A DNA stretch of 64,000 bases from contig LT629764.1 in NCBI GenBank assembly GCA_900105225.1, positions 3,401,001 to 3,465,000 of the forward strand, read 5' to 3'. This DNA comes from Paenibacillaceae bacterium GAS479 (GTDB taxonomy: Bacteria > Bacillota > Bacilli > Paenibacillales > Paenibacillaceae). The notes under the pieces were generated by a model. That model saw only the letters and a program-made list of their open reading frames with translations. It had not been told where the DNA came from and did no database searches. Below, in pieces: positions 9,611-18,700 of the stretch. Made by a program: the position numbers and the translations under genes. Position 1 is the first letter of the stretch. Every line of letters starts with the position of its first letter.

Positions 9611-10161
9611 ACTCCAACACCACAATGATAGTGTCAATCGAAAATACAAAGCGGATAATAAACAGCAGCATTCTACTGCTCCGTGAGGCGGATCTCCAGT
9701 TGTCCAGAGAAGGATTCCTGCCTTTGAACGGCAACAAGATCGGAACCGAGCATAATAAGGATATCAATCAGTCTCCCGATCAGACGAACACGTTCCTGCC
9801 ACAATTCATGTCTCGCTTCTATGTTCCGAATAAGGCAGAGATTGAAAGCCGCTTCATAGGATTGAACATCCAACTCTACCATGTAAACCATGAGAATCTA
9901 GTTCCCTGCCTAATCGGTGCGACTGGCCGTATTCTACAGGAAGGTTTGAAGCCCCGATCTTGGTGGCTAAAGTACTTTGCCTATGAAACTTCTATGGAGT
10001 TCAAGCCCTGTGACGAATGGTTCTCTGGCGAGGATGAGGAAGCACAGGTGGAGTTGAAGGGGATTGAACTGTCTCGGTTGCATGACGGGAATGATTTGAG
10101 AAACGAGCTTCTTACTGAGTTGATTGCGAAAGCTGGCAGTGGCACACGAAAATATGCCTAG
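9607..10161 (+). CDS. Hypothetical partner of the nuclease-like protein
   Basis: A 184-aa soluble, acidic protein with no domain I recognise. It starts at ATG 9607 within the stop codon of the preceding gene (ATGA overlap), with GGGGGAGA as ribosome site, so the pair is a translationally coupled two-gene unit. No transmembrane segments or signal peptide are seen. A WWLKYFAYET stretch near residue 120 is the most distinctive part. With only the neighbour as context, it could be a specificity, regulatory or antitoxin-like subunit of the nuclease; nothing in the sequence decides. Confidence 0.6.
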   Translation: MNSNTTMIVSIENTKRIINSSILLLREADLQLSREGFLPLNGNKIGTEHNKDINQSPDQTNTFLPQFMSRFYVPNKAEIESRFIGLNIQLYHVNHENLVPCLIGATGRILQEGLKPRSWWLKYFAYETSMEFKPCDEWFSGEDEEAQVELKGIELSRLHDGNDLRNELLTELIAKAGSGTRKYA

Positions 10162-10174
10162 CTATCCAGTCCTA

Positions 10175-10199
10175 ATACCTACATAATTAGGTATATAAT
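10175..10199 (+). promoter_or_regulatory. Inverted repeat ATACCTA-N6-TAGGTAT overlapping a TATAAT
   Basis: Perfect 7-bp arms lie at 10175-10181 and 10188-10194, running into TATAAT at 10194-10199. The arms are the same as those of the palindrome at 1723-1739 upstream of the carotenoid oxygenase gene. No matching -35 is obvious. Downstream is only a six-codon frame with a strong ribosome site (10242-10262). Confidence 0.35.
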
Positions 10200-10330
10200 C
10201 CCTAAACGATGGGGCTTTGGGTGAATTTATGGGAGGATAACATGATCGTATATAGCAGTTGATTGTAAACTAATCCTTCCGTTCTGATACGTCCTGTGGT
10301 GGATAAGAAGACGCTCTGAATTTTAGCGCA

Positions 10331-10367
10331 TTAAAAAGGCCTTGCCTAGTAATGGGGCAAGGCCTTT
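10331..10367 (-). terminator. Terminator of the 48-aa gene
   Basis: A 12-bp perfect stem (10335-10346 with 10356-10367) is followed on the minus strand by a T tract. It lies just past the stop of the small gene at 10380-10526. Confidence 0.75.
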
Positions 10368-10379
10368 AAAACCTCTTAA

Positions 10380-10526
10380 CTACTTTTTCTCATCCTCGCA
10401 TTGCTCCTGGACCGAAGCTTGAAACTCTTCCTCATTGGACGAAGCGAGCTTATCCCCGTACTGATCCAGGCGGCCCGGGCTGCTGGACGGTCCGTCGTTT
10501 TTCGGCTTATTGTTTCTACCTGACAT
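10380..10526 (-). CDS. Small hydrophilic protein, 48 aa
   Basis: A short frame encoding a 48-residue, highly charged and polar protein. It begins MSGRNNKPKNDG, continues with a Ser/Pro stretch and an acidic second half, has one Cys, and ends DEKK. AAAGGAGG lies 7 bp before the ATG (complement of 10524-10526), and a terminator follows the stop, so it has every sign of being a real monocistronic gene despite its size. It is probably disordered. Function unknown; the composition is reminiscent of small spore or stress proteins, but this is only an impression. Confidence 0.65.
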   Translation of the reverse strand: MSGRNNKPKNDGPSSSPGRLDQYGDKLASSNEEEFQASVQEQCEDEKK

Positions 10527-10683
10527 CGTTTAGCCTCCTTTAACGTTTAGTGCCTTAACGGTTCATGCGGCTAATGCCGCCGCTTAGTTTCCCTCGGAGC
10601 TTGTGAAATTATCCCTCCACCAACGGCAAGGACCAGGAATATGTTGTATATTATGGAAAGGTGCATATGAGGAGGATACCGCT

Positions 10684-11742
10684 GTGTTTTTTTTCTATAA
10701 TGCAGTCAAAAAAATCGTAAAGCTGGACGGCAGGACGCTTGCCGTTTTTGCGATGTTCTTTTTTCTGCTTAGCCCGCTAATCATCCAGGCGTTGGAGCCA
10801 GATAAGTTCACCAACTATTTCAAATCGTTTTGGTGGGTTGTTGTGACGGCGACTACGGTCGGCTACGGTGATTATTTTCCAGTGACGGTTCCCGGCATGC
10901 TGTTCGGCATAATCGTCATTATGACAGGATTGTTTGTTATCGGTGCCGTCGTGGGCAAGACGACCGAGAATTTTGTGAATTGGAAGAAGCAGAAGGAGGA
11001 AGGCAGATTGGCCTACAAAGGGGAAGGACACTACGTCGTCATCGGCTGGTCCGAGGATAAAATCCGGGATACGATCGAGGAGATGCTCGTTTCGGATCCA
11101 AGCCGGGATATTGTGCTTATTGCCAAGCAACCAAAGCATCCTATGAACCGGGAACGTGTCCATTATGTTCAGGGAGACGCCACGGAATACGAGACGCTGG
11201 AGAGGGCGAATGCGTTCGCCTGTAAGGCGGTCATCATTTTCTCACCGGAGGGCGTTGATAATTCCTCGCTAGCAGATGGGCAAACGCTGCTGATTGCCAC
11301 GACTCTGGAAAGTTATGCGGAGCGCAAAGGGCGCGAAATCTATACGATTGCGGAAATACTCAAAGAGAATCATCGCCATAGCTTCCGACACGCAAAAGTT
11401 GATGAGTTGATCTTGTCCCAGCAGTCGATATCGCATCTGATAGCGAGCTCAACGGTGAACCAGGGTTCTTCGCGGTTGTTTATGAATCTGCTCAGCAAGG
11501 ATCAGGGAGATGAACTGTACGCTATTTCCAAAAGGCCGGAGTGGAGTACCTACAACGACGCTTATGAATGGCTCAAGGATCGCGGCGCTCTGCTCGTTGC
11601 CGATCATGACGATACAGGAATTATCCGCAGGCTGGACGATCCGATTCCAGATACGGCGCGGCTTTTCATTATCGCGGATACCGCGACTTATGTTGGACTT
11701 AGCGGGCAGGCGGCTGCTGCTGGTTTTAAAGAGCGGGGTTAG
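10684..11742 (+). CDS. YugO-type potassium channel with RCK (TrkA-N) domain
   Basis: A 352-aa two-helix K+ channel. TM1 is about residues 17-36, then the pore helix and the selectivity filter TTVGYGD (about 57-63), then TM2 (about 70-92), followed by a cytoplasmic Rossmann-type TrkA-N/RCK gating domain beginning HYVVIGWS. It should conduct K+ under control of a nucleotide or cation ligand. It resembles B. subtilis YugO, which carries the K+ waves of biofilms. Start: GTG 10684, 7 bp after GGAGGA, is preferred to the upstream ATG at 10603. It is a single gene with no neighbours in the same unit. Confidence 0.9.
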   Translation: MFFFYNAVKKIVKLDGRTLAVFAMFFFLLSPLIIQALEPDKFTNYFKSFWWVVVTATTVGYGDYFPVTVPGMLFGIIVIMTGLFVIGAVVGKTTENFVNWKKQKEEGRLAYKGEGHYVVIGWSEDKIRDTIEEMLVSDPSRDIVLIAKQPKHPMNRERVHYVQGDATEYETLERANAFACKAVIIFSPEGVDNSSLADGQTLLIATTLESYAERKGREIYTIAEILKENHRHSFRHAKVDELILSQQSISHLIASSTVNQGSSRLFMNLLSKDQGDELYAISKRPEWSTYNDAYEWLKDRGALLVADHDDTGIIRRLDDPIPDTARLFIIADTATYVGLSGQAAAAGFKERG

Positions 11743-11860
11743 GGTTTGTTGTAGATCTGCAAAAGCTAAATTGTGCAGAAAGGCTAGGTAGGACAGGACG
11801 AATATAACACCGGTGGATTAGAACATATCCCGGCACATTGGACTCAATTGGGGGATACTT

Positions 11861-12409
11861 ATGAGAGAACAAGATGAAAATGATTGGCCAGTATGGGCTA
11901 CTGAAAAAATAGAAATTAAAGCTTATGATCCTAATTGGTTAGAAAAAGGTACATACGAAATTATAAACTTACGAGGAATCCTATCTGAATTCGGAGTGAA
12001 TGAAATAGAGCATATTGGAAGCACATCTATTCCTAATCTGCCTGCAAAACCAATTATTGATATGATGGCAAAAATCAATTCATTCGGTGATTTGGCAAAA
12101 ATCATTGAAAGATTGGAAGTCGAGAATTGGAACTATGTTCAAAAAGAACTGGATGGAAGAGAATGGAGAAGATTTTTCGTTAAAGTTAAAGATAATAAAA
12201 GAGAATGTCACCTTCATCTGATGTTAGAAGATGATGAGGAGCATTGGGAAAAACAGATTAAATTCCGTGATAATCTTCGTGAACAGCCAAGATTGGCTCA
12301 GCAATACGCTGAACTAAAAAGGAAGTTAGCAGTGAAAAGCAATGATGATAGGGAAGCTTATACAGAGGCAAAAACGGATTTTGTGAAAAGCGTACTAGAA
12401 CTGAAATAG
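11861..12409 (+). CDS. GrpB (UPF0157) family nucleotidyltransferase-like protein
   Basis: A 182-aa protein of the GrpB/UPF0157 family. The conserved core is EHIGSTSIPNLPAKPIIDMM (about residues 46-65), with ECHLHLML later on. The fold is a minimal nucleotidyltransferase; the family also occurs fused to dephospho-CoA kinase, but its reaction is unproven. Base composition is strikingly AT-rich, with A/T at most third positions, against GC-rich neighbours. This points to recent horizontal acquisition. RBS GGGGGATAC precedes the ATG. It is monocistronic, with a terminator at 12416-12446. Confidence 0.85.
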   Translation: MREQDENDWPVWATEKIEIKAYDPNWLEKGTYEIINLRGILSEFGVNEIEHIGSTSIPNLPAKPIIDMMAKINSFGDLAKIIERLEVENWNYVQKELDGREWRRFFVKVKDNKRECHLHLMLEDDEEHWEKQIKFRDNLREQPRLAQQYAELKRKLAVKSNDDREAYTEAKTDFVKSVLELK

Positions 12410-12415
12410 TGAAAG

Positions 12416-12446
12416 GCTCGCAAGCATTTGCTGCGAGCTTTTTCTT
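12416..12446 (+). terminator. Terminator of the GrpB-family gene
   Basis: A GCTCGCA...GCGAGC hairpin (12416-12438) with an AGC/GCT extension and a small bulge is followed by TTTTTCTTTT. Confidence 0.75.
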
Positions 12447-12601
12447 TTGTGGCTGAGCGAGAAGGGGGAGAGTATGGACGTACTCAGAGAAGAAAAAGCT
12501 CGAGTTTCCTCGCTATTTATAAGGTCATGGCGAAGACGGGAATAGGGAGCAGGAAAGCGGCTGCAGTCCTCGAATGCTAGGGAAGAGAGGGGGCGAAGCT
12601 C

Positions 12602-14611
12602 GTGGACGATGGATGGAGCCGGCAGCTCTTTGAGCTGGCACGCAGGGAACCGTTTCGGAGGAAAATCGTGCTGGCGGAACGTTTTCAGCAGGGAGAGCAG
12701 TGGCTGGCGCGAGCGACGGCCGAATGCGGCCCCATGCTCGGCATGGAGGTGGAAACGCTTCGCTCCGCGGTCACTAAGCTAGTTATGCCAGCGCTGGCGG
12801 CAAGCGGTGGCCGTTTGTTGGGCAACGGAGAGACGTTCTGGATCGTGCAGCGCCTGATGTTTGTGATGGCTGAGGAGGAAGCGGATGCCTATGTCAGTCG
12901 GGAGCTGCTGTCCCGGGGTATTGTTCAGGTTTTTCATGATGCGATTGCAGAGCTGCGTATGGCAGGAATCCCGTCCAGCGAGCTACAGCCGGATAGCTTC
13001 GTAGACGCGCGTAAGGGGCGATACGTCCAGGGGCTGTTGGCTCGTTATGAGCAGGCGCTCCGTGAAGGAGGAATGAGTGATTTTGCCCGTTTGCTGGAGC
13101 TGTTGCCGGAGCTGGAGGGGCGGGGCTCGGCGGAACTGTATATTGTTCCGTCGCTTGATGCCCTGACGCCGGTGGAACGGCGGATGCTGGAACATGTGGC
13201 CGGGGGCAGCGTGATTGTGCTGCGCTCGGGCGAGGCTTTTCCAGCGACGGCGGCCGGCATCGGGGCCGACGGGCTGGAGATGTTCCGCGCCGCCGGCAAG
13301 TTGGCGGAGGCGAGAGAGGCGCTGCGCCGGCTGATCGGCGCAGAGATACCGCTGGATCGGGCGGAGCTTATTGTGCCGCCGGACAGCGGGTATGAAGGCG
13401 CGGTGCAATCGCTGTGCGCCGCGCTTGGTATCCCGGCCACGTATTCGGCCGGGCGGTCGGTGTCGCACGCCCGCGCAGGCCGGGCGGCGCGGGCTTATCT
13501 CGACTGGGCCGGAAACGGCTACGAGGCGGAGAGCCTGCTGAAGGCTCTCCGCCACGGCAGCATTACGTTCCAGGCCTGGTCGGAGGAGCTGTCCTCCGGC
13601 GAGTTGATTCGCGCGCTGGAGGGGAGCGGCGTCGGCTGGGGCCGAGAGAGATATGCGTTGCTGGCGAAGGCGAGCGATGCGCTCGATGCGGCGGAGCTTC
13701 CGGCGGGGGAAGCCAGGTTGGGGGTAGCTGAGGGGAATCCACTTGGCAGTACGATTACTGTAGAAATTGCCCCTGCAGATGGAGGCGACGTCACAGCGGG
13801 TATAGAGGAAATTGCAGGAGTTGTCGCGGGAGAACGGGGTGATATCGCAACAAGAGCGGTGGAATCCGGTGACGAACCGCTGAATCCGCGCCGCGTGCTT
13901 GCGGCGGTATTTCGTGATCTCTTCGCTGAGTTGCCGGATCCACGGCTGGAGAGTTGGACGCCGCTGACGGTGCTGCGCGGACTGAATGCTTTTTTGGCGG
14001 CATGTGCGCCTCCGACATGTGAGGAGGACATCGCTGTGCTTGCCCAGTTGAAACAGCGGCAAACTTCTTTGGAGGGAATGGAGCTGCCAGCTGTACCGGA
14101 GGTTCAGGCACTGCGTTATGTGAGCGACATGGTGCTGGGCATCCGTGTTGGCAGCAGCGGTCCGCAGAGCGGCAAGCTGCATGTGTCGACGCTGCAGGAC
14201 GGTGGAGAAACGGGGCGACCGCATGTGTTCGTGCTCGGCATGAGCGACAGCTTTTGGTCCGCGTCAATTCGGCAGGACCCCGTCCTGCTCGACGCAGAAC
14301 GAGCCCGGATTGGCGGGCTCCCGCTGTCGAGCGAGCTGGCGGAGCGCCGTCAAAGGGAGCGGGCTTTGCGCTTTGGCCGGATCGACGGCCGGTTAACCCT
14401 AAGTTATTGCTGCTACGACCCTGCAGAGCAAAAGGAAACCGCGCCCGCTTACGAGCTGCTGCAGGTGGCTCGAATATGGAGCGACCAGTCCGAGCTGGAT
14501 TTGGCTGGGCTCGAGGGGCTGCTTGGCCAGCCTACGGGGTATGAGGTAAGCATTCCCAATGCAGAGGCAGGCGTTGCTATGCCAAGCACTCCAAGCACTT
14601 CTAAGCCTTAA
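12602..14611 (+). CDS. AddB/RecB-like helicase-fold subunit, N-terminal part, interrupted by an in-frame TAA
   Basis: These 669 codons are the N-terminal two thirds of an AddB-like subunit: an inactive helicase fold that would partner the helicase-nuclease encoded next. No Walker A motif is visible at the N-terminus. TAA at 14609-14611 ends the frame. Crucially, the same frame continues without another stop from 14612 to 15754, and the downstream part encodes the expected C-terminal Fe-S nuclease domain. The whole would be about 1050 aa, close to the usual AddB length. The stop follows a duplicated 9-mer (CCAAGCACT, 14582-14599). Either a nonsense mutation has split the gene, or two polypeptides or readthrough are used. 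The start is GTG 12602 after GAGAGGGGG. Confidence 0.7.
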   Translation: MDDGWSRQLFELARREPFRRKIVLAERFQQGEQWLARATAECGPMLGMEVETLRSAVTKLVMPALAASGGRLLGNGETFWIVQRLMFVMAEEEADAYVSRELLSRGIVQVFHDAIAELRMAGIPSSELQPDSFVDARKGRYVQGLLARYEQALREGGMSDFARLLELLPELEGRGSAELYIVPSLDALTPVERRMLEHVAGGSVIVLRSGEAFPATAAGIGADGLEMFRAAGKLAEAREALRRLIGAEIPLDRAELIVPPDSGYEGAVQSLCAALGIPATYSAGRSVSHARAGRAARAYLDWAGNGYEAESLLKALRHGSITFQAWSEELSSGELIRALEGSGVGWGRERYALLAKASDALDAAELPAGEARLGVAEGNPLGSTITVEIAPADGGDVTAGIEEIAGVVAGERGDIATRAVESGDEPLNPRRVLAAVFRDLFAELPDPRLESWTPLTVLRGLNAFLAACAPPTCEEDIAVLAQLKQRQTSLEGMELPAVPEVQALRYVSDMVLGIRVGSSGPQSGKLHVSTLQDGGETGRPHVFVLGMSDSFWSASIRQDPVLLDAERARIGGLPLSSELAERRQRERALRFGRIDGRLTLSYCCYDPAEQKETAPAYELLQVARIWSDQSELDLAGLEGLLGQPTGYEVSIPNAEAGVAMPSTPSTSKP

Positions 14612-14686
14612 ATTCCCCCGCTTGACACTTCTGACCGCTGGCTTCAGCGGCTGAGCTCCGGCGCGGACGGGCGGCTTCGCGGCGGC

Positions 14687-15754
14687 ATGGCTGCGCTGGC
14701 GCGGACGTACCCGTTCGCCTCCGCCCGGCTGCAGGCGGCGCAGCGCATCTCCTCCGCGCAGCTGTCGGAGTATGAGGGCATGCTGAGCAGTACTCGTTTC
14801 GCGGTCCGTTACGGGACCGCAGCGGAAGGGCATCTCAGCGTGACGCAGCTGGAGCGTTACGCCGATTGTCCTAAGAGGTTCTTTTTCTCCACGGTGCTCA
14901 AAATCCGGGATAAAGACGTGGCCGTATATAATCGAGCCCGTTGGCTCGATGCGGCGCAGCGCGGCAATCTGCTGCATCGGTTATATCAGCTATATCTGGC
15001 GGAGCTCGCGGATCGCGCGGGCAGCGGCCCGCTTCAGCATGATGAAGCTCTGCTAAGCGCCATCACGGAAAAGATGCTGCAGGAATACGAGGCGCTTGTG
15101 CCGTCGCCGAGCCCCTCCATCCTGCACAAGGAGAGCGAGGCGATCCAACGCGATGCCGCCGTGTTCTACCAGTGTGAGCGAAGGCGCGAGGGTCAAGGGC
15201 GACCGAAGTTTTTCGAGCTGGAGCTTGGGCAGGACGGGGAGCCGATGGAGGTTGTGCTGTCGAGCGGTCTGACGATGCGCGTCAAAGGTTTCATAGACCG
15301 GATCGACGAACTGGCGCCGCATCGCTACAAGATTTATGACTATAAAACGGGCAATCCACGCAAGTACGACGAGAACGGTTATTTCGCAAACGGCAGGCAG
15401 CTGCAGCATGCGCTTTACGCTGTAGCGGTGGAGCAGCATTTGCGGCGCAGCGGCATTGATCCGGAGGCTCGGGTTATGGAGTCGGCCTATTATTTTCCGA
15501 CGGAGAGGGGCCGAGGCGAGGAAATTCTCCGTTTGCAAAATCGCAGGGAAGAGCTGGCGGAGCTGACCGGTTATTTGCTGTCGTCGATTGAAGCCGGGGC
15601 TTTCCCGGCGGTTCCGGCCGACGAGCGGGCTTGCAACTGGTGCGATTATCGTACCGTGTGCGGTAACGAGGCGGAGCTGGCCCGGGAGAAACGGCTGAAT
15701 CCCGAGAACGAGACGATGATCCGATTTTTGAAGGAGGCGGAAAGGTATGCTTGA
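14687..15754 (+). CDS. AddB-like C-terminal Fe-S PD-(D/E)XK nuclease part
   Basis: In the same reading frame as the preceding entry, 25 sense codons past its TAA. The segment carries the AddB-type iron-sulfur nuclease: a first cysteine in ERYADCPKRFFF (about residue 62) and three more in CNWCDYRTVC near the C-terminus (four Fe-S ligands). The nuclease motifs VKGFIDRIDE and YKIYDYKTG supply the catalytic D...D-x-K. The ATG at 14687 has only a poor ribosome site (GGCGGC), so independent translation is doubtful. It overlaps the helicase gene by 8 bp, so the pair forms one operon. Confidence 0.7.
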   Translation: MAALARTYPFASARLQAAQRISSAQLSEYEGMLSSTRFAVRYGTAAEGHLSVTQLERYADCPKRFFFSTVLKIRDKDVAVYNRARWLDAAQRGNLLHRLYQLYLAELADRAGSGPLQHDEALLSAITEKMLQEYEALVPSPSPSILHKESEAIQRDAAVFYQCERRREGQGRPKFFELELGQDGEPMEVVLSSGLTMRVKGFIDRIDELAPHRYKIYDYKTGNPRKYDENGYFANGRQLQHALYAVAVEQHLRRSGIDPEARVMESAYYFPTERGRGEEILRLQNRREELAELTGYLLSSIEAGAFPAVPADERACNWCDYRTVCGNEAELAREKRLNPENETMIRFLKEAERYA

Positions 15755-18700
15755 TGACGCGCTGGCAAGAGAGCGGATCGTCCGCGATCTGGAGACGACT
15801 TTCCTCATTGAGGCGGGGGCTGGTTCCGGCAAAACAACCTCGCTTATCGGGCGCATGCTGGCGCTGATCGAAACGGGCTCGGCCCGGGCGGGGGAAATTG
15901 CCGCCATCACCTTCACCCGCAAAGCGGCGGATGAGCTGAAAACTCGCTTCCGCTTGGAGCTGGAGCGGCGTATCCGCAGCGCGTCCGTTGAACCCGGTGA
16001 GCCGCTTGCCCGCTTGCAGCAAGCGCTGCGCGAGGCAGATCGCTGCACGGTTGCGACGATCCACTCGTTCTGCGGGCAGTTGCTTCGCGAACGCCCGGTC
16101 GAGGCAGGGCTCGATCCGCAGTTTCGGGAGCTTGACGACGATGAGGCGGAAGCTTTTCTGCATGCCGCATGGGACGATTATCTGCTGCAGCGTACAACCA
16201 GCGGCGTGCAGCGTGCAGCGGCAACTGTAATTACAGCCGCAGCCGCAGTTGCCCAGCAGCAAGCGGGAGATGCAGCTGAGCCCGCAGCCGCAGTTGCCGA
16301 ACAGCAAGTGGGAGATGCAGCTGAGCCCGCATGGGCAGTTTCCCAGCAGCAAGAGGGGGACGCATCTGAGCCCGCAGCCGCGGTTGCCCAGCAGCAAGAG
16401 AGGGACGCAGCTGAGCTCGCAGCCGCAGTTGCCGAACAGCAAACTGGGGACACAGCTGAGCCCGCATCAACTCCCACCCCCAGTCTCGCCGAGCTAAATT
16501 CGCTCGGTATCCACGTTGAGGATCTACGTCAGGTTTACCTGCGAGCATGCGAGTATCGGGATGTCACGGTTGTGACGAATCCGACGCCCCGACCGGATTT
16601 TGACCTTATCCGGCTGTCGCTTCCGCCAATGCTGGAGGAGGCCGTCGCGTACATTCCTTCGCAGAAACCGGACAAGGGCTGGGACGCGCTGCAGGAGCTG
16701 GTGCGCGATGGCCGCAATCTGATTCGCTTGCATGGGCTCAACGATGATTTGCACGTGCTGGAGCTGGCCAAACGCTTCGAAAAGAAACTTAACGTGACGC
16801 AAGTCCGCTGGACGGACAAGGAGAAAGCGAGAGAGTTCCGCGACCGCTTTCAGCATTGGCAGATCACGGTGCTGCAGCCTTTCCTAAGCAGTTGGCGCGA
16901 GCATATTTATCCGCTGGCGCTGCGCTTCGTGCTGCCGGCGGTGGAGCACGCAGCCCAGCTGCGCAGCGAGCGGGGACTGCTGGATTTTCAAGATCTGCTC
17001 ATGCGGGCGGCGGCGCTGCTGCGGGAGCATGCGGAGGTGCGTGCCTTTTTCTCGGAGCGGTATACCCGGCTGTTCGTTGATGAGTTCCAGGATACCGATC
17101 CGATTCAGGCCGAGCTGATGTTTCTGTTGACGGGGGCGGACCCGGAGCAGTCCGATTGGCGGCGCGCTGTGCCGAAGCCAGGTTCGCTTTTTGTCGTCGG
17201 TGACCCGAAACAGTCCATCTATCGGTTCCGCCGCGCAGACATTTCCATCTACAACGGGGTGAAGGCGCGAATGGCAGTCTGTGGCGAAGTGCTGCAGCTT
17301 GTCTCTAACTTTCGGTCGGTGCAGGCGATCGGGCGGTTCGTGAACTATGAATTCAACTCGCGCTTCCCGAGGACGGAGACGGAGCAACAGGCGGCCTTTG
17401 TGAAAATGGCAACAACAGCCCCCGACCCATCCGACCGCAAGCGTGCGCTGCACGGCGTGCATACAATTACGATCTCGAAGCTGCCGGGCGGCAAGGAGGC
17501 GATCGCGGAAGAAGACGCTGAGCGAGTGGCGACATATATCGCTTGGGCATGCAAGGGTAATTTGCTCATTCAAGAACGAGGTCAAGGTGGACTCACGCTG
17601 CGTAAGGCGGAGCCGGGCGATTTTCTCATCCTGCTGAAAAGACGTGAGTTCATCCAGCTCTATGCGGAAAAGCTTGAGCTTTACGGCGTTCCGTCGGTCA
17701 CCTCCGGCAGTGCCGCTAGGTTCGAGGAGATTGGTGTGCTAGCGCTGCTCGCGCAGAGCCTGAGCGATCCGGATGACCGAATCGCGCTGCTTGCTGTGCT
17801 GAAGGGGATGCTTTTCAGCGCCAGCGACAATGCTCTCTATCATTATAAAATGGAGGGATTTCCGCTCACATATCGCTATTTGCCGGAGCGCACCGAGGTG
17901 TCGGAGATAGCGATGCCGACGTATGTGGCGCTGGAGCGATTGGCCGCTTATGCGGCCGAAGTACGGGGCAATACGCCAGCACTGAGCGTGCTGCTTCGCA
18001 TAATGGAGGAGCTTGGCTTGCTGCCGCTCGCCGCTGTGCGTACATCCGGCTCGATGCGAGCCGGGACGATCGTCAAGCTGCTTCATCAGCTGCAGGAAGA
18101 TCCGCTCGCTTGCGGCAGCTGGTCGGAGCTGAGCGCACGACTGGCGGCGCTGGCTTCGGAGAACGGGACAGAATGCGGTGAGCTTTTCGCCGGTCGACGC
18201 AGCGCGGTGCAAGTAATGAATCTGCATAAGGCCAAAGGGCTGGAAGCACCGGTCGTGCTGCTAGCTTGCCCGGCGGGTGAGTTTGACCATGATGCCTCGG
18301 AGCATGTGGACCGCGTCTCCGGAGAAGAAGCTAAGGGATATTTCACGATTACGCGGCGTGTGGGCTACCAGGATGAGATGATCGCTCATCCGCCGGGTTG
18401 GACGGAGCTGGCAGAGCGAGAGCGGCTGTTCCTGAACGCTGAAAAAGAGCGCCTCCTCTACGTCGCTGTCACCCGACCGAAGCAGCTGCTCATCGTCAGC
18501 CGTTACCCGGATCGACCGGCTATCGATCCATGGAGCCCACTGGAGAGCAGCCTTGTTGATGCCCGGGAGCTCCACATCCCGGAGCTGGAACCGGCTGCAC
18601 CGGAGCAGTATAACGCCTGGCATGACCAGGTGGCTGAGGATCGCGCAGCGCAGCAACTGTTGACTAGGCTTGCCCGGCCGACTTATCGCACGGCGTCGGT

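Noticed and set aside
10242..10262. Six-codon frame after GGGAGGATAAC
   Set aside because: Excellent ribosome site but only MIVYSS; too short to call a gene. Mentioned only in connection with the palindrome.
12983..14224. Long minus-strand frame opposite the AddB-like gene (and similar ones at 15053-16442 and 18261-19355)
   Set aside because: They lie fully antisense to genes with clear helicase or nuclease motifs, have Arg-rich composition typical of mirrored GC-rich coding DNA, and lack ribosome sites.
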